A stretch of DNA of 64,000 nt from CAVTLG01 sp963735495. GTDB lineage: Bacteria; Chloroflexota; Ktedonobacteria; Ktedonobacterales; Ktedonobacteraceae. Location of the stretch: positions 868,001 through 932,000 of the forward strand of contig CAVTLG010000014.1 of the NCBI GenBank assembly GCA_963735495.1, written 5' to 3'. The notes under the pieces are model-generated. The model was not told where the DNA came from, ran no database searches, and was given only the letters and a program-made list of their open reading frames with translations. The translations under genes and the position numbers were made by a program. Shown piece after piece: positions 9,446 through 17,553 of this stretch (positions are counted from its first letter, which is position 1; every line of letters starts with the position of its first letter).

Positions 9446-10588
9446 TCAGCCTTCCTGATGAGTATAGAGTGTCATCAGGTCAAGCAAACCTTGAGGCGCA
9501 TCGGAGCGGAAGCTGATGCTGAGATTGCTGGCGGATTCAGCGGCGGCAGCTTCGCTGCGCGGGAATAACGCATCTTCATAGGATGCGAGCGCTGTTTCCA
9601 GATCGTCCGGGTGAGCAAGCAGGGCTTCTGCCAGCTCTGCCCCATCAAGCATGGCGAGATTGGCACCCTCGCCGGCAAACGGCGACATCAGGTGAGCGGC
9701 ATCGCCAAGCAACGTGACGCCGGGGACGCGTTCCCAGCGATGACCAACGGGCAGCGTGTAGATGGGGCGAGGAATAAACTCTGTATCACTTTCGGCAATC
9801 AGGGCACGTAACTGGTCATTCCAGCCAGCAAAGTGGTTGAGCAGCACCGATCTGGCGGCCTCAGTATCACGAAAGTCAATCTTACCGGAAGTTGCCCAAT
9901 GCTCGGGAGTTTTGAGCGCAACAAAAACATTGATGCGCCCCTCGCCGTCTCGGTGCGTGATCAGACCCTTTTCGTTGGACAGCGCAAACATCGAGCCGCG
10001 CCCAACCAGAGCTGTGCTCTCAGCATGACGCACATCGACGTCAATGAGATGTGTTTCTGCGAAGGAGATGTCTAAATAGATTGGCTGTGCGTCGGAGAGC
10101 AACGGCCTGACTTTTGACCAGGCACCATCTGCGCCAATTAACAGTTTCGTTGTGAACGTCTCTCCGCTCGCCAGTGTGACCTCATGTCTGCCACCTTCCC
10201 GTTTGACGACACTGGTGACTTTGCTGCCCCAATGAATGAAGTGAGCTGGCAGTGATTGCAACAAGATCTCGCGTAGCGCCCTGCGATCAATCTCTGGTCG
10301 AGTATCGCTTCCGTCGCCTTGCAAACGAACGGTCCCGGTCTTGTCAAGAATACGCATCTCGTCGCCACTCGGGATGACCATCTTGCGAAAAGCCTCAAAA
10401 AGTCCAGCCTTGCGTAAGGCAAGCTGACCTGACTCTTCGTGCATGTCCAGGACGCTGCCCTGTTGACGGGCAGTTGCCGATGCTTCAAGCTCGTAAAGCG
10501 CCGTGTCAATACCGTTCCGGTGTAGTATGCTGGCGAGAGTAAGACCACCCAGACCCGCGCCGATAATAGTAATAGGTTGTTCCAACAT
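9446..10588 (-). CDS. FAD-dependent monooxygenase, TetX-like
   Basis: 380 residues. GAGLGGLTLA (about 11-20) is the FAD-binding Rossmann motif, and the second flavin motif is GDAAHLMSPFAGEGAN near residue 300. Overall length and wording match the class A flavoprotein hydroxylases that include TetX, which hydroxylates tetracyclines, as well as many uncharacterised hydroxylases. Its promoter region carries two 20-bp palindromes (10606-10651), so it is probably repressed until an inducer appears. Whether it acts on antibiotics or on aromatic substrates of the adjoining catabolic genes is undecided. Confidence 0.85.
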   Translation of the reverse strand: MLEQPITIIGAGLGGLTLASILHRNGIDTALYELEASATARQQGSVLDMHEESGQLALRKAGLFEAFRKMVIPSGDEMRILDKTGTVRLQGDGSDTRPEIDRRALREILLQSLPAHFIHWGSKVTSVVKREGGRHEVTLASGETFTTKLLIGADGAWSKVRPLLSDAQPIYLDISFAETHLIDVDVRHAESTALVGRGSMFALSNEKGLITHRDGEGRINVFVALKTPEHWATSGKIDFRDTEAARSVLLNHFAGWNDQLRALIAESDTEFIPRPIYTLPVGHRWERVPGVTLLGDAAHLMSPFAGEGANLAMLDGAELAEALLAHPDDLETALASYEDALFPRSEAAAAESASNLSISFRSDAPQGLLDLMTLYTHQEG

Positions 10589-10605
10589 CGTGTTTCCTTT
10601 CTATT

Positions 10606-10651
10606 AATAACGATATATCGTTATTGTAAATGATAACGATATATCGTTATC
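10606..10651. promoter_or_regulatory. Tandem palindromic operators upstream of the TetX-like gene
   Basis: Two perfect 20-bp palindromes, 10606-10625 and 10632-10651, share the core ATAACGATATATCGTTAT. Their centres are 26 bp apart. They lie 18 bp upstream of the monooxygenase start. AT-rich dyads of this type are typical of TetR/PadR-class repressor sites. No regulator gene adjoins them. Confidence 0.8.
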
Positions 10652-10921
10652 TTGTCAAGCTTGAGTTATCCTTCCCCGGAGGTAAAAGATGTTCGAGGCA
10701 AAGACTGCAACACGGCCAGGGTGTCCATTTTTGTAAATGTTGGAATTACGCGGCTCATGGTTTACCACAACGGAACTGCGGCGTTGACCTCATCGGTATC
10801 GACAAGGTTCGGCAATTGTCCCTGAATCTCCCTCGCTCTCTTTATATAGATAAAGTACACTTTCAGTATGGCGACAACTGACTATTTTGTACGCTGTGGC
10901 TTCGTCAAGGAGGAAGGGGGT

Positions 10922-12523
10922 ATGCTGTACCTCAGCCAATGGGTGGATAGAAACGCCAGGGGATTTTTGCCGAAAATACGTTCTTTTCTGCGCAAGCATC
11001 TGCTGCTCATTATCGTAGGTATTACCTGTGAGCTGTTCTACCTCTTTTATTTCGTAGGCCAGTTTGGCCTACTGCGCTATTATCATGGCCTGATTGACAT
11101 GGCACGGATCACCGGCTATAGAATTTTAGGTTTGCAGCAATTTGTGGCCGTGTTTGGTGCACTGTTTCTCTTTTGTGGCCTGGCCTGTTGGGAGGTACGT
11201 GGTCGCAACGACCGTTCAACGCTCTGGCTCATTCTGGGATTTGGCTGTGTGTTTGGCCTGACCATGTCCTTTGTCTATCCTGCCACGGCGATTGATATCT
11301 TCGTCTATGTCGCTCAAAATCTGGCTCTTGTCCAATATCATCTGAATCCCATGGTCGTACCACCTGCAGCGGCGGCAAATGATCCCCTTATCCGGCTAGC
11401 CGGTAACTGGGCATATGTGACCGCTCCTTACGGACCACTGGGGTTGCTCATCGATGCCATACCCACGCTGATCTTCGGCAGAAGCTTGCTGGCGACGTTG
11501 CTGCTGATGAAGTTCATATTCTCAGCTATGCTGGTGGTTGAAGCGTTTCTCGTGTATAAGATTCTTTCTCACTATGCTCCTGCATTTGCGCTGGCGGGAG
11601 CTATCCTGGTGGCATGGAATCCCTATATGCTCTTTGAATACAGCGCCAACGCGCATAATGACATCGCCATGATGTTGTTTGTGCTGCTGGCCTGTCTGGC
11701 TCTGGTGAAGGATCGTCAGGCGCTGGCGTTCGTGCTGCTGGTTGTTTCTGTGCTGGTAAAGTATGCCATGCTACCCATCCTTCCGCTCTTTTTCCTCTAT
11801 TCCCTGGTGCATCAGCCCACACACAAGCGACGGCTGATCTATGTCTGCCGGGTCGTATGCTGGTCGGTGATCCTCGTGCTGGCTATCTATGGGCCTTTCT
11901 GGCAAGGCACCAAAACGCTAGCTCCTTTGCTCTCTCAGGATACGCGCTATTGGTACTCTCTCAGTATGACGCTGACGACTCTTTCTTCTGGAAGCATAAC
12001 CGCAGGGCAAGTGAAGCTCATCGCTGATAATTTATTTGGCCTGATCTACGTCTATGCCCTCTTTCTGGCCACGCGGAATCAGGCCCAGCTGTTCAAGGCA
12101 TGTTTTATCGTGCTCTTCTCAGTCCTGGCCCTGGTGGCGACAAACGTGGAAATCTGGTATGCGATCTGGCCTGCTTTTTTCGCGCTGCTCTATCCACGCA
12201 CAACGATCTACATTGTGCTCATCGTCTTTCTGTATGCTACGGAGCTCACCGTTACGGCAACGTTCTACCTCTGGGGCATGCTTGGCGAAACGCATGCCGC
12301 TATGACAGCGATCAATCTGCTGGCATACCTGATGATGTATGCCCTACCTGTCCTTCTGCTTGCTGGTTTTGCCCTTCAGAGGAGGTTTTTCCCGCTGCAC
12401 ATCATGCAAGACCCCGAGTCGCACGTCACCGGGGACAAAACAAGGGCATTGTTTTTCGGCGTTTTCTCTGCCCGGCAAGAGAGAAAAGAGCAGGTGTCGG
12501 GAGTGTTTGAGGAGAAAACGTGA
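10922..12523 (+). CDS. Polytopic membrane glycosyltransferase (GT-C type, mannosyltransferase-like)
   Basis: 533 residues from the ATG at 10922, preferred over 10868 because AAGGAGG lies 9 bases before it. There are about twelve hydrophobic segments. The motifs FVYPATAIDIFVYV and YHLNPMVVPP, and an acidic first loop, resemble the GT-C glycosyltransferases of the MptA/MptB and DUF2029/GT87 groups, which use polyprenyl-phosphate sugars at the outer face of the membrane. The C-terminal 40 residues are polar and cytoplasmic. It is monocistronic here; the acceptor is unknown. Confidence 0.75.
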   Translation: MLYLSQWVDRNARGFLPKIRSFLRKHLLLIIVGITCELFYLFYFVGQFGLLRYYHGLIDMARITGYRILGLQQFVAVFGALFLFCGLACWEVRGRNDRSTLWLILGFGCVFGLTMSFVYPATAIDIFVYVAQNLALVQYHLNPMVVPPAAAANDPLIRLAGNWAYVTAPYGPLGLLIDAIPTLIFGRSLLATLLLMKFIFSAMLVVEAFLVYKILSHYAPAFALAGAILVAWNPYMLFEYSANAHNDIAMMLFVLLACLALVKDRQALAFVLLVVSVLVKYAMLPILPLFFLYSLVHQPTHKRRLIYVCRVVCWSVILVLAIYGPFWQGTKTLAPLLSQDTRYWYSLSMTLTTLSSGSITAGQVKLIADNLFGLIYVYALFLATRNQAQLFKACFIVLFSVLALVATNVEIWYAIWPAFFALLYPRTTIYIVLIVFLYATELTVTATFYLWGMLGETHAAMTAINLLAYLMMYALPVLLLAGFALQRRFFPLHIMQDPESHVTGDKTRALFFGVFSARQERKEQVSGVFEEKT

Positions 12524-12601
12524 TACTTGCAAGTCACGTTGGGTAGCCCAGAAGCGCCAGCGAGGAGCTTTGTCACGCAAAATGAAGGGTTCATATCTAT
12601 C

Positions 12602-12880
12602 TCACGTTTCCTGCGCGAATGGAGAACCACAATTGTAGCAGTAGCGGTGACTTGCAGGAGGACGAGTCCCGCAGGTGCTACAGACCTTCATGATTTTCTC
12701 TATTGAGATGGATTCTCCCACTTCATTTTCAATGTGCTCCCGGTAGAGAGCGACGCATTCATTGCAAATGTATTTATCGCCTGGTCCTGCTATAAGTTGG
12801 TGAACCTGATCTTGACTTTTGCCACAGAAAGAACACTTGGGGATAGTATTCTGCTCTTGTTCGCTGTTATTCCACATCAA
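12602..12880 (-). CDS. Small protein with ClpX-type zinc finger and a zinc ribbon
   Basis: 92 residues. CSFCGKSQDQV followed by YICNECVALY is the four-cysteine zinc-binding domain normally found at the N-terminus of ClpX. A second pair of motifs, CSTCG and CYNCG, forms a C-terminal zinc ribbon. There is no AAA+ domain. In ClpX the zinc domain dimerises and binds adaptors and substrates, so a free copy could act as an adaptor or competitor, but that is inference. Confidence 0.75.
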   Translation of the reverse strand: MMWNNSEQEQNTIPKCSFCGKSQDQVHQLIAGPGDKYICNECVALYREHIENEVGESISIEKIMKVCSTCGTRPPASHRYCYNCGSPFAQET

Positions 12881-13047
12881 TCTTTCGCCTTCCTCTCCTG
12901 TTTGACTACTCTACGTGCTCCGATTTTGTTTTTCCGCTTTATATCTCATGGTAGAGTAAACCGTTTTCACTCTCAATTTGCACTTTGCCATAAGCGAAAG
13001 TATAGTCCGTGGAAACAAACTTCACAAGGCCGTGCTAATACCCATTT

Positions 13048-13093
13048 GCCGTCAGATGAGAACTGTACCGCCGCGCAGTTCTCATCTGACGGC
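13048..13093. repeat. 18-bp perfect inverted repeat
   Basis: GCCGTCAGATGAGAACTG and its exact complement flank a 10-base loop. There is no T-run, so it is not a standard intrinsic terminator. It sits between the zinc-finger gene and the HEPN gene. It could be a REP-like element or the end of a mobile element. Confidence 0.7.
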
Positions 13094-13145
13094 TAGGCAA
13101 TATAAAGTGTGGACACTCTGGAGGCTTCAGTATGCTACATTATAG

Positions 13146-14390
13146 TTAGACAACAGTTTGGCTAGTAATCCACTTTTGCAATTCTGTACATGTTTGGAAA
13201 TCATCTCTTCTTTGTATAAGACGCATAAGAAAATTTCCAGTGATATCTCTTAATTCTTCTAAATCTGAATCATGCATAGCACTGTATCCTCCATGAGATA
13301 TTCTATTTCTAAGGCTGTAAAGTTCCTTCACCTTCTTTTTTAATTGCTCATTAGATAAAATAACGGCTACTCCTGTTGCTACTGTATTCCCACTTTGTCG
13401 AGTAGCGCGTGTTGTTAAAAGCAATTCAAGGCAAGTAATAAAATTGAGAAATCGATTTTCTTTCACCTGTGGCATCTGACCTCTTGCAAACCATCGTAAA
13501 CCACGAAATAGTGACTCGTAAAAACTATTCATTTCGAAACCATGCTCTAAGATATCTGCTAAATCAAAAATGCCAATTTCTTCCATTCTTTGTAGCTCTA
13601 TAGTGCCAATTTGAAAATGTGTCAGGGGACCCACCACCCTATTGCTGATATAAAGATGTTGTCCGTCTTTTGAAAAAACAGGAATGCTCTGTATATATCG
13701 TGATACTTCATTTCTGAGTCCAATTGCAATTCTCAAATGGTCTTGACCCATCTTATGCATAGCAAAACGCAGCAGGTCCAAGACTCGCTCACCTTCTTCT
13801 TTTGCTCGCTCCACTGCCCTATCATCGTCAGCGATGCAGGTATATCTGGCACTAATGCCGTCTTTAAGATAACCTAAATAGCGTTCAATAATCTGTTGCT
13901 GTTGCTCTGGCAGTTGGTCAGATTTAATCACTAGCTTTACAATATGCTTGGCAAGTTCATTATAAAGTTCTTCTGTTATTTTTATCAAAGTGATTGGGCC
14001 TAATTTCAAACTATCATTTAGTAATTCAATGTTACTAAGTGGCAAGTAAATAATTTGCTCTGTATTATAATTCTCAATTTCAACAACAAGTTCTGCAAAA
14101 TATTTTAAAGCTCTACTATTTCTGTCACATGAGTCTTCATTAAAAACGCGAAGAAGTATGTTTCTCAACTTTTTTTCAACATAGCTATCAGAAAATTTTC
14201 TTTCCCATTGTTCTTTGTCAAGCAATGGCTTCATTACTTCGTTATCAAAAATGTCCATATCGATGATATAGTTATTTATACGTTTAGTATTCCCTTGTGG
14301 GTAATCAAAGGGAGAAGCTATCTCGTCAACTTCTTTTAAAACACTGCGGACTAATAAATCTGCGTACTTTTGAGCTTTTTGCGCTTCCAT
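13146..14390 (-). CDS. HEPN-domain protein (ApeA-like candidate defence nuclease)
   Basis: 414 residues. The C-terminal third contains FLNFITCLELLLTT, then LYSLRNRISHG, giving the HEPN signature R-X4-H with Arg361 and His366 and the typical polar Asn after the Arg. HEPN domains of this sort are metal-independent RNases in many defence and toxin systems. The N-terminal 230 residues are unrecognised. The gene is AT-richer than its surroundings and lies directly downstream of a type I restriction system on the same strand, as expected in a defence island. The 110-base gap to hsdS leaves co-transcription open. Confidence 0.65.
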   Translation of the reverse strand: MEAQKAQKYADLLVRSVLKEVDEIASPFDYPQGNTKRINNYIIDMDIFDNEVMKPLLDKEQWERKFSDSYVEKKLRNILLRVFNEDSCDRNSRALKYFAELVVEIENYNTEQIIYLPLSNIELLNDSLKLGPITLIKITEELYNELAKHIVKLVIKSDQLPEQQQQIIERYLGYLKDGISARYTCIADDDRAVERAKEEGERVLDLLRFAMHKMGQDHLRIAIGLRNEVSRYIQSIPVFSKDGQHLYISNRVVGPLTHFQIGTIELQRMEEIGIFDLADILEHGFEMNSFYESLFRGLRWFARGQMPQVKENRFLNFITCLELLLTTRATRQSGNTVATGVAVILSNEQLKKKVKELYSLRNRISHGGYSAMHDSDLEELRDITGNFLMRLIQRRDDFQTCTELQKWITSQTVV

Positions 14391-14503
14391 TTCTCAATAA
14401 TCACTTTCCATAAATTGACCCCAGTCTCCCTTAACAAGGAAAGTAACTCCAGCTACTTTCCTCATGCCTTTTGCAATGTGTTTGTAGTTATGTTACTACT
14501 AAA

Positions 14504-15778
14504 CTACTCCATTGGCAAAGCCAGTTGATAGGCATCCGTATTGATCGGCTCAACAACATCCGCGAAAGCAGGCATGTGGTGATGAGCCATCTCCACATCT
14601 GGCATCAGCACCTCATCCTTATCCAAACTCAACTCGCCCTGAAAAGCCTTATGCAGAAGTGTCTGGAATAGGTGTTCTGCCTGGCGTTCTGCTTCTCTTT
14701 GTTGGGCTTGTAGCCTCTCATACCTTTGGGCTATTTGTGAAAATTTTTGCTGAAGATATAATGGTGGTTGAGGAATACGCAAATTTAAAATGTCGTCGTT
14801 ACTAATGTTTGCCTGTCGTATTCCTCTACTGGGGTTTGTTAAAGTTCTTTTGACGAAAGGACACCGAAAAACATATAAAATAAATTCATTGGTAAACGAA
14901 TCTGCATTGGTTGTGATTTTTGCCACCCGCTGATTTAGGAAATATTTGTGGAAATGGTTCCCTAGTATACAGACATTGGCGTAATCATCTTTGCCTACAG
15001 TACCTGTCAGTGTTATTACGAGATCTCCAGGATACAATAAAAACCTACTATTGGTCTGAGAGGAACTTTCGGGAAGGTAAACCAAATTTGCTGCATTAAA
15101 AGTTCCTGTATTTACTGTGCCAATTCTAATCACAGGTATACCGGCGTTTACAAAGTCTTCACTTTTAAATGCATATCCTCCTGTCAAACTGATGTGTTCG
15201 GACAATCTAACAGTTGGATAATTTTTTGAATTAGTTTCTGGATCGCCAAACATCTCCAAAAACACCGACTGCAAATACGTCCCGCTCAACTCCAGAGCAT
15301 ATCGTCGTAATCGCCGCAAACGGTCGGTCTTTGCGAGGATGGCGGCGATACGTTTTTGTTCTGAAAGGGAAGGTAGCGGCACGAGGATATTCTCTAGATC
15401 ATCTCTACTGATTGCATCAAACGTCGATCCATTAGATAGTTGTGCTAGTTTCGGTTCGTGGAAACGTAAAAAGTACAGCAGATAGTGTTCATTAATCCTC
15501 TTTCCGCATCGCAATGCGGCTAGCCCGCGTCCTATGCAAGATTTTTCAGGGTTGATATTTGTGGGTCCTACAGGAGCCCTTACAGAGATTAAAATATCCC
15601 CCGCTTGTGCAATTTTTTGAGGTTTATTACAAAACACTCTTACTTTAGGATACATGTCTCCAAAGTCTGCCTTTCCCTGAAAAAAAGGTAATCCTTGGCC
15701 TTGTAAGCTGTAAAATGATGATGGGGGGCTTTGACCCATGATGATTTCTGCAATTTCAGAAAGTTTCTCAAATTTCAT
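14504..15778 (-). CDS. hsdS: Type I restriction-modification specificity subunit
   Basis: 424 residues with two target-recognition domains in tandem, each followed by a helical spacer. TRD1 starts IAEIIMGQSPPSS and ends with PLPSLSEQKRIAAILAKTDRLRRL. TRD2 starts ISLTGGYAFKSEDF and ends with PQPPLYLQQKFSQIAQRYERLQ. HsdS directs the HsdM/HsdR complex to a bipartite DNA target, each TRD reading one half. The start overlaps the hsdM stop by 11 bases. A 50-residue acidic tail after the second spacer is longer than usual. The target sequence cannot be derived by eye. Confidence 0.95.
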   Translation of the reverse strand: MKFEKLSEIAEIIMGQSPPSSFYSLQGQGLPFFQGKADFGDMYPKVRVFCNKPQKIAQAGDILISVRAPVGPTNINPEKSCIGRGLAALRCGKRINEHYLLYFLRFHEPKLAQLSNGSTFDAISRDDLENILVPLPSLSEQKRIAAILAKTDRLRRLRRYALELSGTYLQSVFLEMFGDPETNSKNYPTVRLSEHISLTGGYAFKSEDFVNAGIPVIRIGTVNTGTFNAANLVYLPESSSQTNSRFLLYPGDLVITLTGTVGKDDYANVCILGNHFHKYFLNQRVAKITTNADSFTNEFILYVFRCPFVKRTLTNPSRGIRQANISNDDILNLRIPQPPLYLQQKFSQIAQRYERLQAQQREAERQAEHLFQTLLHKAFQGELSLDKDEVLMPDVEMAHHHMPAFADVVEPINTDAYQLALPME

Positions 15779-17537
15779 AAAGCAACCCTTCTAGTTCCTG
15801 TATTTCCTCAACCACCTTTTGTTCTAAAGTTAATAGCCGTATCATGCTTGTTTTGGGTGATTCATGGTAAATTTCATCTTGTTCTACTTGCCGATAACGG
15901 CTGCCGGAAAGGTCATATTTGTTTTCCTTAACTTGTTCTTTTGTTACCCAGAACTGACGCGTCAATTGATTAATTTCCCACTGTAGAGGGCTGATTTGTG
16001 CTTGTAGTTCCGCTAACTGGCTCTGAGCAACCTCTAATCGTGTATGTGCCCGCTCATCTTCTTCAGGTGCCAGCACACTTTCAAAGGTCAAGCGGTTGAT
16101 CTCAGCCTGTAATTGTAGTTTTGTGGATTTTAGCGGCGTTATCTGTTCTCTCAGGCTTAGCAGTCGTTGCTCACGCTCATTTTGGAATACTGGATTATGT
16201 CGATTCCGCCAACATGCCAAAATATCCGGGATATCGTTTTCTGGCACGACCTGGCGTTTATCGTCCAGCGATAAGCCATCGTGTTCCATATCATAGAACC
16301 AGATGCGCTCAGTAGTGCCTCCGCGTGTAAAGAACAAGATTGCCGTAGAGACACCTGCATATGGCTTAAATACACCGCTCGGCATACAAACAACGCCATC
16401 TAGCCTGTTCTCTTCGATCAGCTTCTTGCGAATGTTTATGTGTGCTTTGCTAGAGCCAAAGAGCACACCATCCGGCACAATCACCGCACATCGCCCGCCC
16501 ATATCCAGTACGCGTAGTATGATATGCAAAAAGAGCAACTCTGATTTGGTCGTATTACTGGTGCTGAGGGTCGGATTGACCTCATTTGGATCTACGGCAC
16601 CCTTAAATGGCGGATTCATCAAAATAATATCGTAATCTTTGGCCTCGTTAAAGTCTTTGGACAGGGTATCCATATAGTAGAAGCGGGGTTGCTCGATACC
16701 ATGCAGGATCAGGTTCATCGAGCCAATACGCAGCATAGTCATACCTGAATCGTTATCGTAGCCGCGAAAGGCTTCTTTTTGCAAGAACTGGCGCTCGTCA
16801 TCTGTCAGTAGCTCACCGGTTAAGTGATGCGGCCAGCCATCTTCATCATAGGTCAGGTTTTCAGGTGATGTTTTCTGCTCTAAAATATGTTGGTAGGCAT
16901 TTACCAGGAAGCCGCCGGTACCCGCTGCCATATCGCCAATGCGCTCATTTGGCTTCGGGTCAATCATCTGGACCATCATGCGGATAATGTGCCGTGGTGT
17001 GCGAAACTGCCCATTGCGACCGGCAGTACTCAACTTGCTCAGTAGATATTCATAGAGATCGCCTTGCACATCCTGATTCTGCGCCGAGATCTGTAACTGG
17101 TCGATCAGCTTACAAGCCTCAATCAGCAAACTGGCCCTGTTGATCTTCAACTCGGCATTCTTCATATACAGCTCAAAGCTATTCTCAGTAGGTGGTAGCG
17201 TGCCGTCCCGCTCTTGAGTTTCCGCATCCTCAGCTTCGTCATTGCTACCGAGTGCGCGAAACCAGGGGAAAACCTGTTCGCGCAGATGCTTGAGCGCGTT
17301 GGCACCTTCAAAATGTATCCAGTGCCGCCAGCGCATCGTTTCGGGAATGCGTGACGCATAGTCTTGTCCGCGTAGCCGGGCCAGCTTTTCCCGGTGACTT
17401 TCCTCGTCATCCAGGCGCTTCAGAAAGAGCAAATACGAAAGCTGCTCAATCGCATCAAGCGGATTTGATAACCCGCCAGACCACAGTTTATCCCAGAGTA
17501 AGTCAACCTGGGAACGTAATTTGGGATCAGTAAGCAT
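15768..17537 (-). CDS. hsdM: Type I restriction-modification DNA methyltransferase subunit
   Basis: 589 residues. The N-terminal helical HsdM domain is followed by the S-adenosylmethionine motif DMAAGTGGF and the adenine-methyltransferase motif NPPF, so it makes N6-methyladenine. The C-terminal 150 residues form a long coiled coil (LQAEINRLTFES, LEVAQSQLAELQ) of the type that contacts HsdS. It overlaps hsdS and starts 16 bases after hsdR, giving the operon order hsdR-hsdM-hsdS. The family works as M2S methylase or R2M2S restriction complex. Confidence 0.95.
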   Translation of the reverse strand: MLTDPKLRSQVDLLWDKLWSGGLSNPLDAIEQLSYLLFLKRLDDEESHREKLARLRGQDYASRIPETMRWRHWIHFEGANALKHLREQVFPWFRALGSNDEAEDAETQERDGTLPPTENSFELYMKNAELKINRASLLIEACKLIDQLQISAQNQDVQGDLYEYLLSKLSTAGRNGQFRTPRHIIRMMVQMIDPKPNERIGDMAAGTGGFLVNAYQHILEQKTSPENLTYDEDGWPHHLTGELLTDDERQFLQKEAFRGYDNDSGMTMLRIGSMNLILHGIEQPRFYYMDTLSKDFNEAKDYDIILMNPPFKGAVDPNEVNPTLSTSNTTKSELLFLHIILRVLDMGGRCAVIVPDGVLFGSSKAHINIRKKLIEENRLDGVVCMPSGVFKPYAGVSTAILFFTRGGTTERIWFYDMEHDGLSLDDKRQVVPENDIPDILACWRNRHNPVFQNEREQRLLSLREQITPLKSTKLQLQAEINRLTFESVLAPEEDERAHTRLEVAQSQLAELQAQISPLQWEINQLTRQFWVTKEQVKENKYDLSGSRYRQVEQDEIYHESPKTSMIRLLTLEQKVVEEIQELEGLLYEI

Positions 17538-17553
17538 CGTCTACCTGTTTCTC

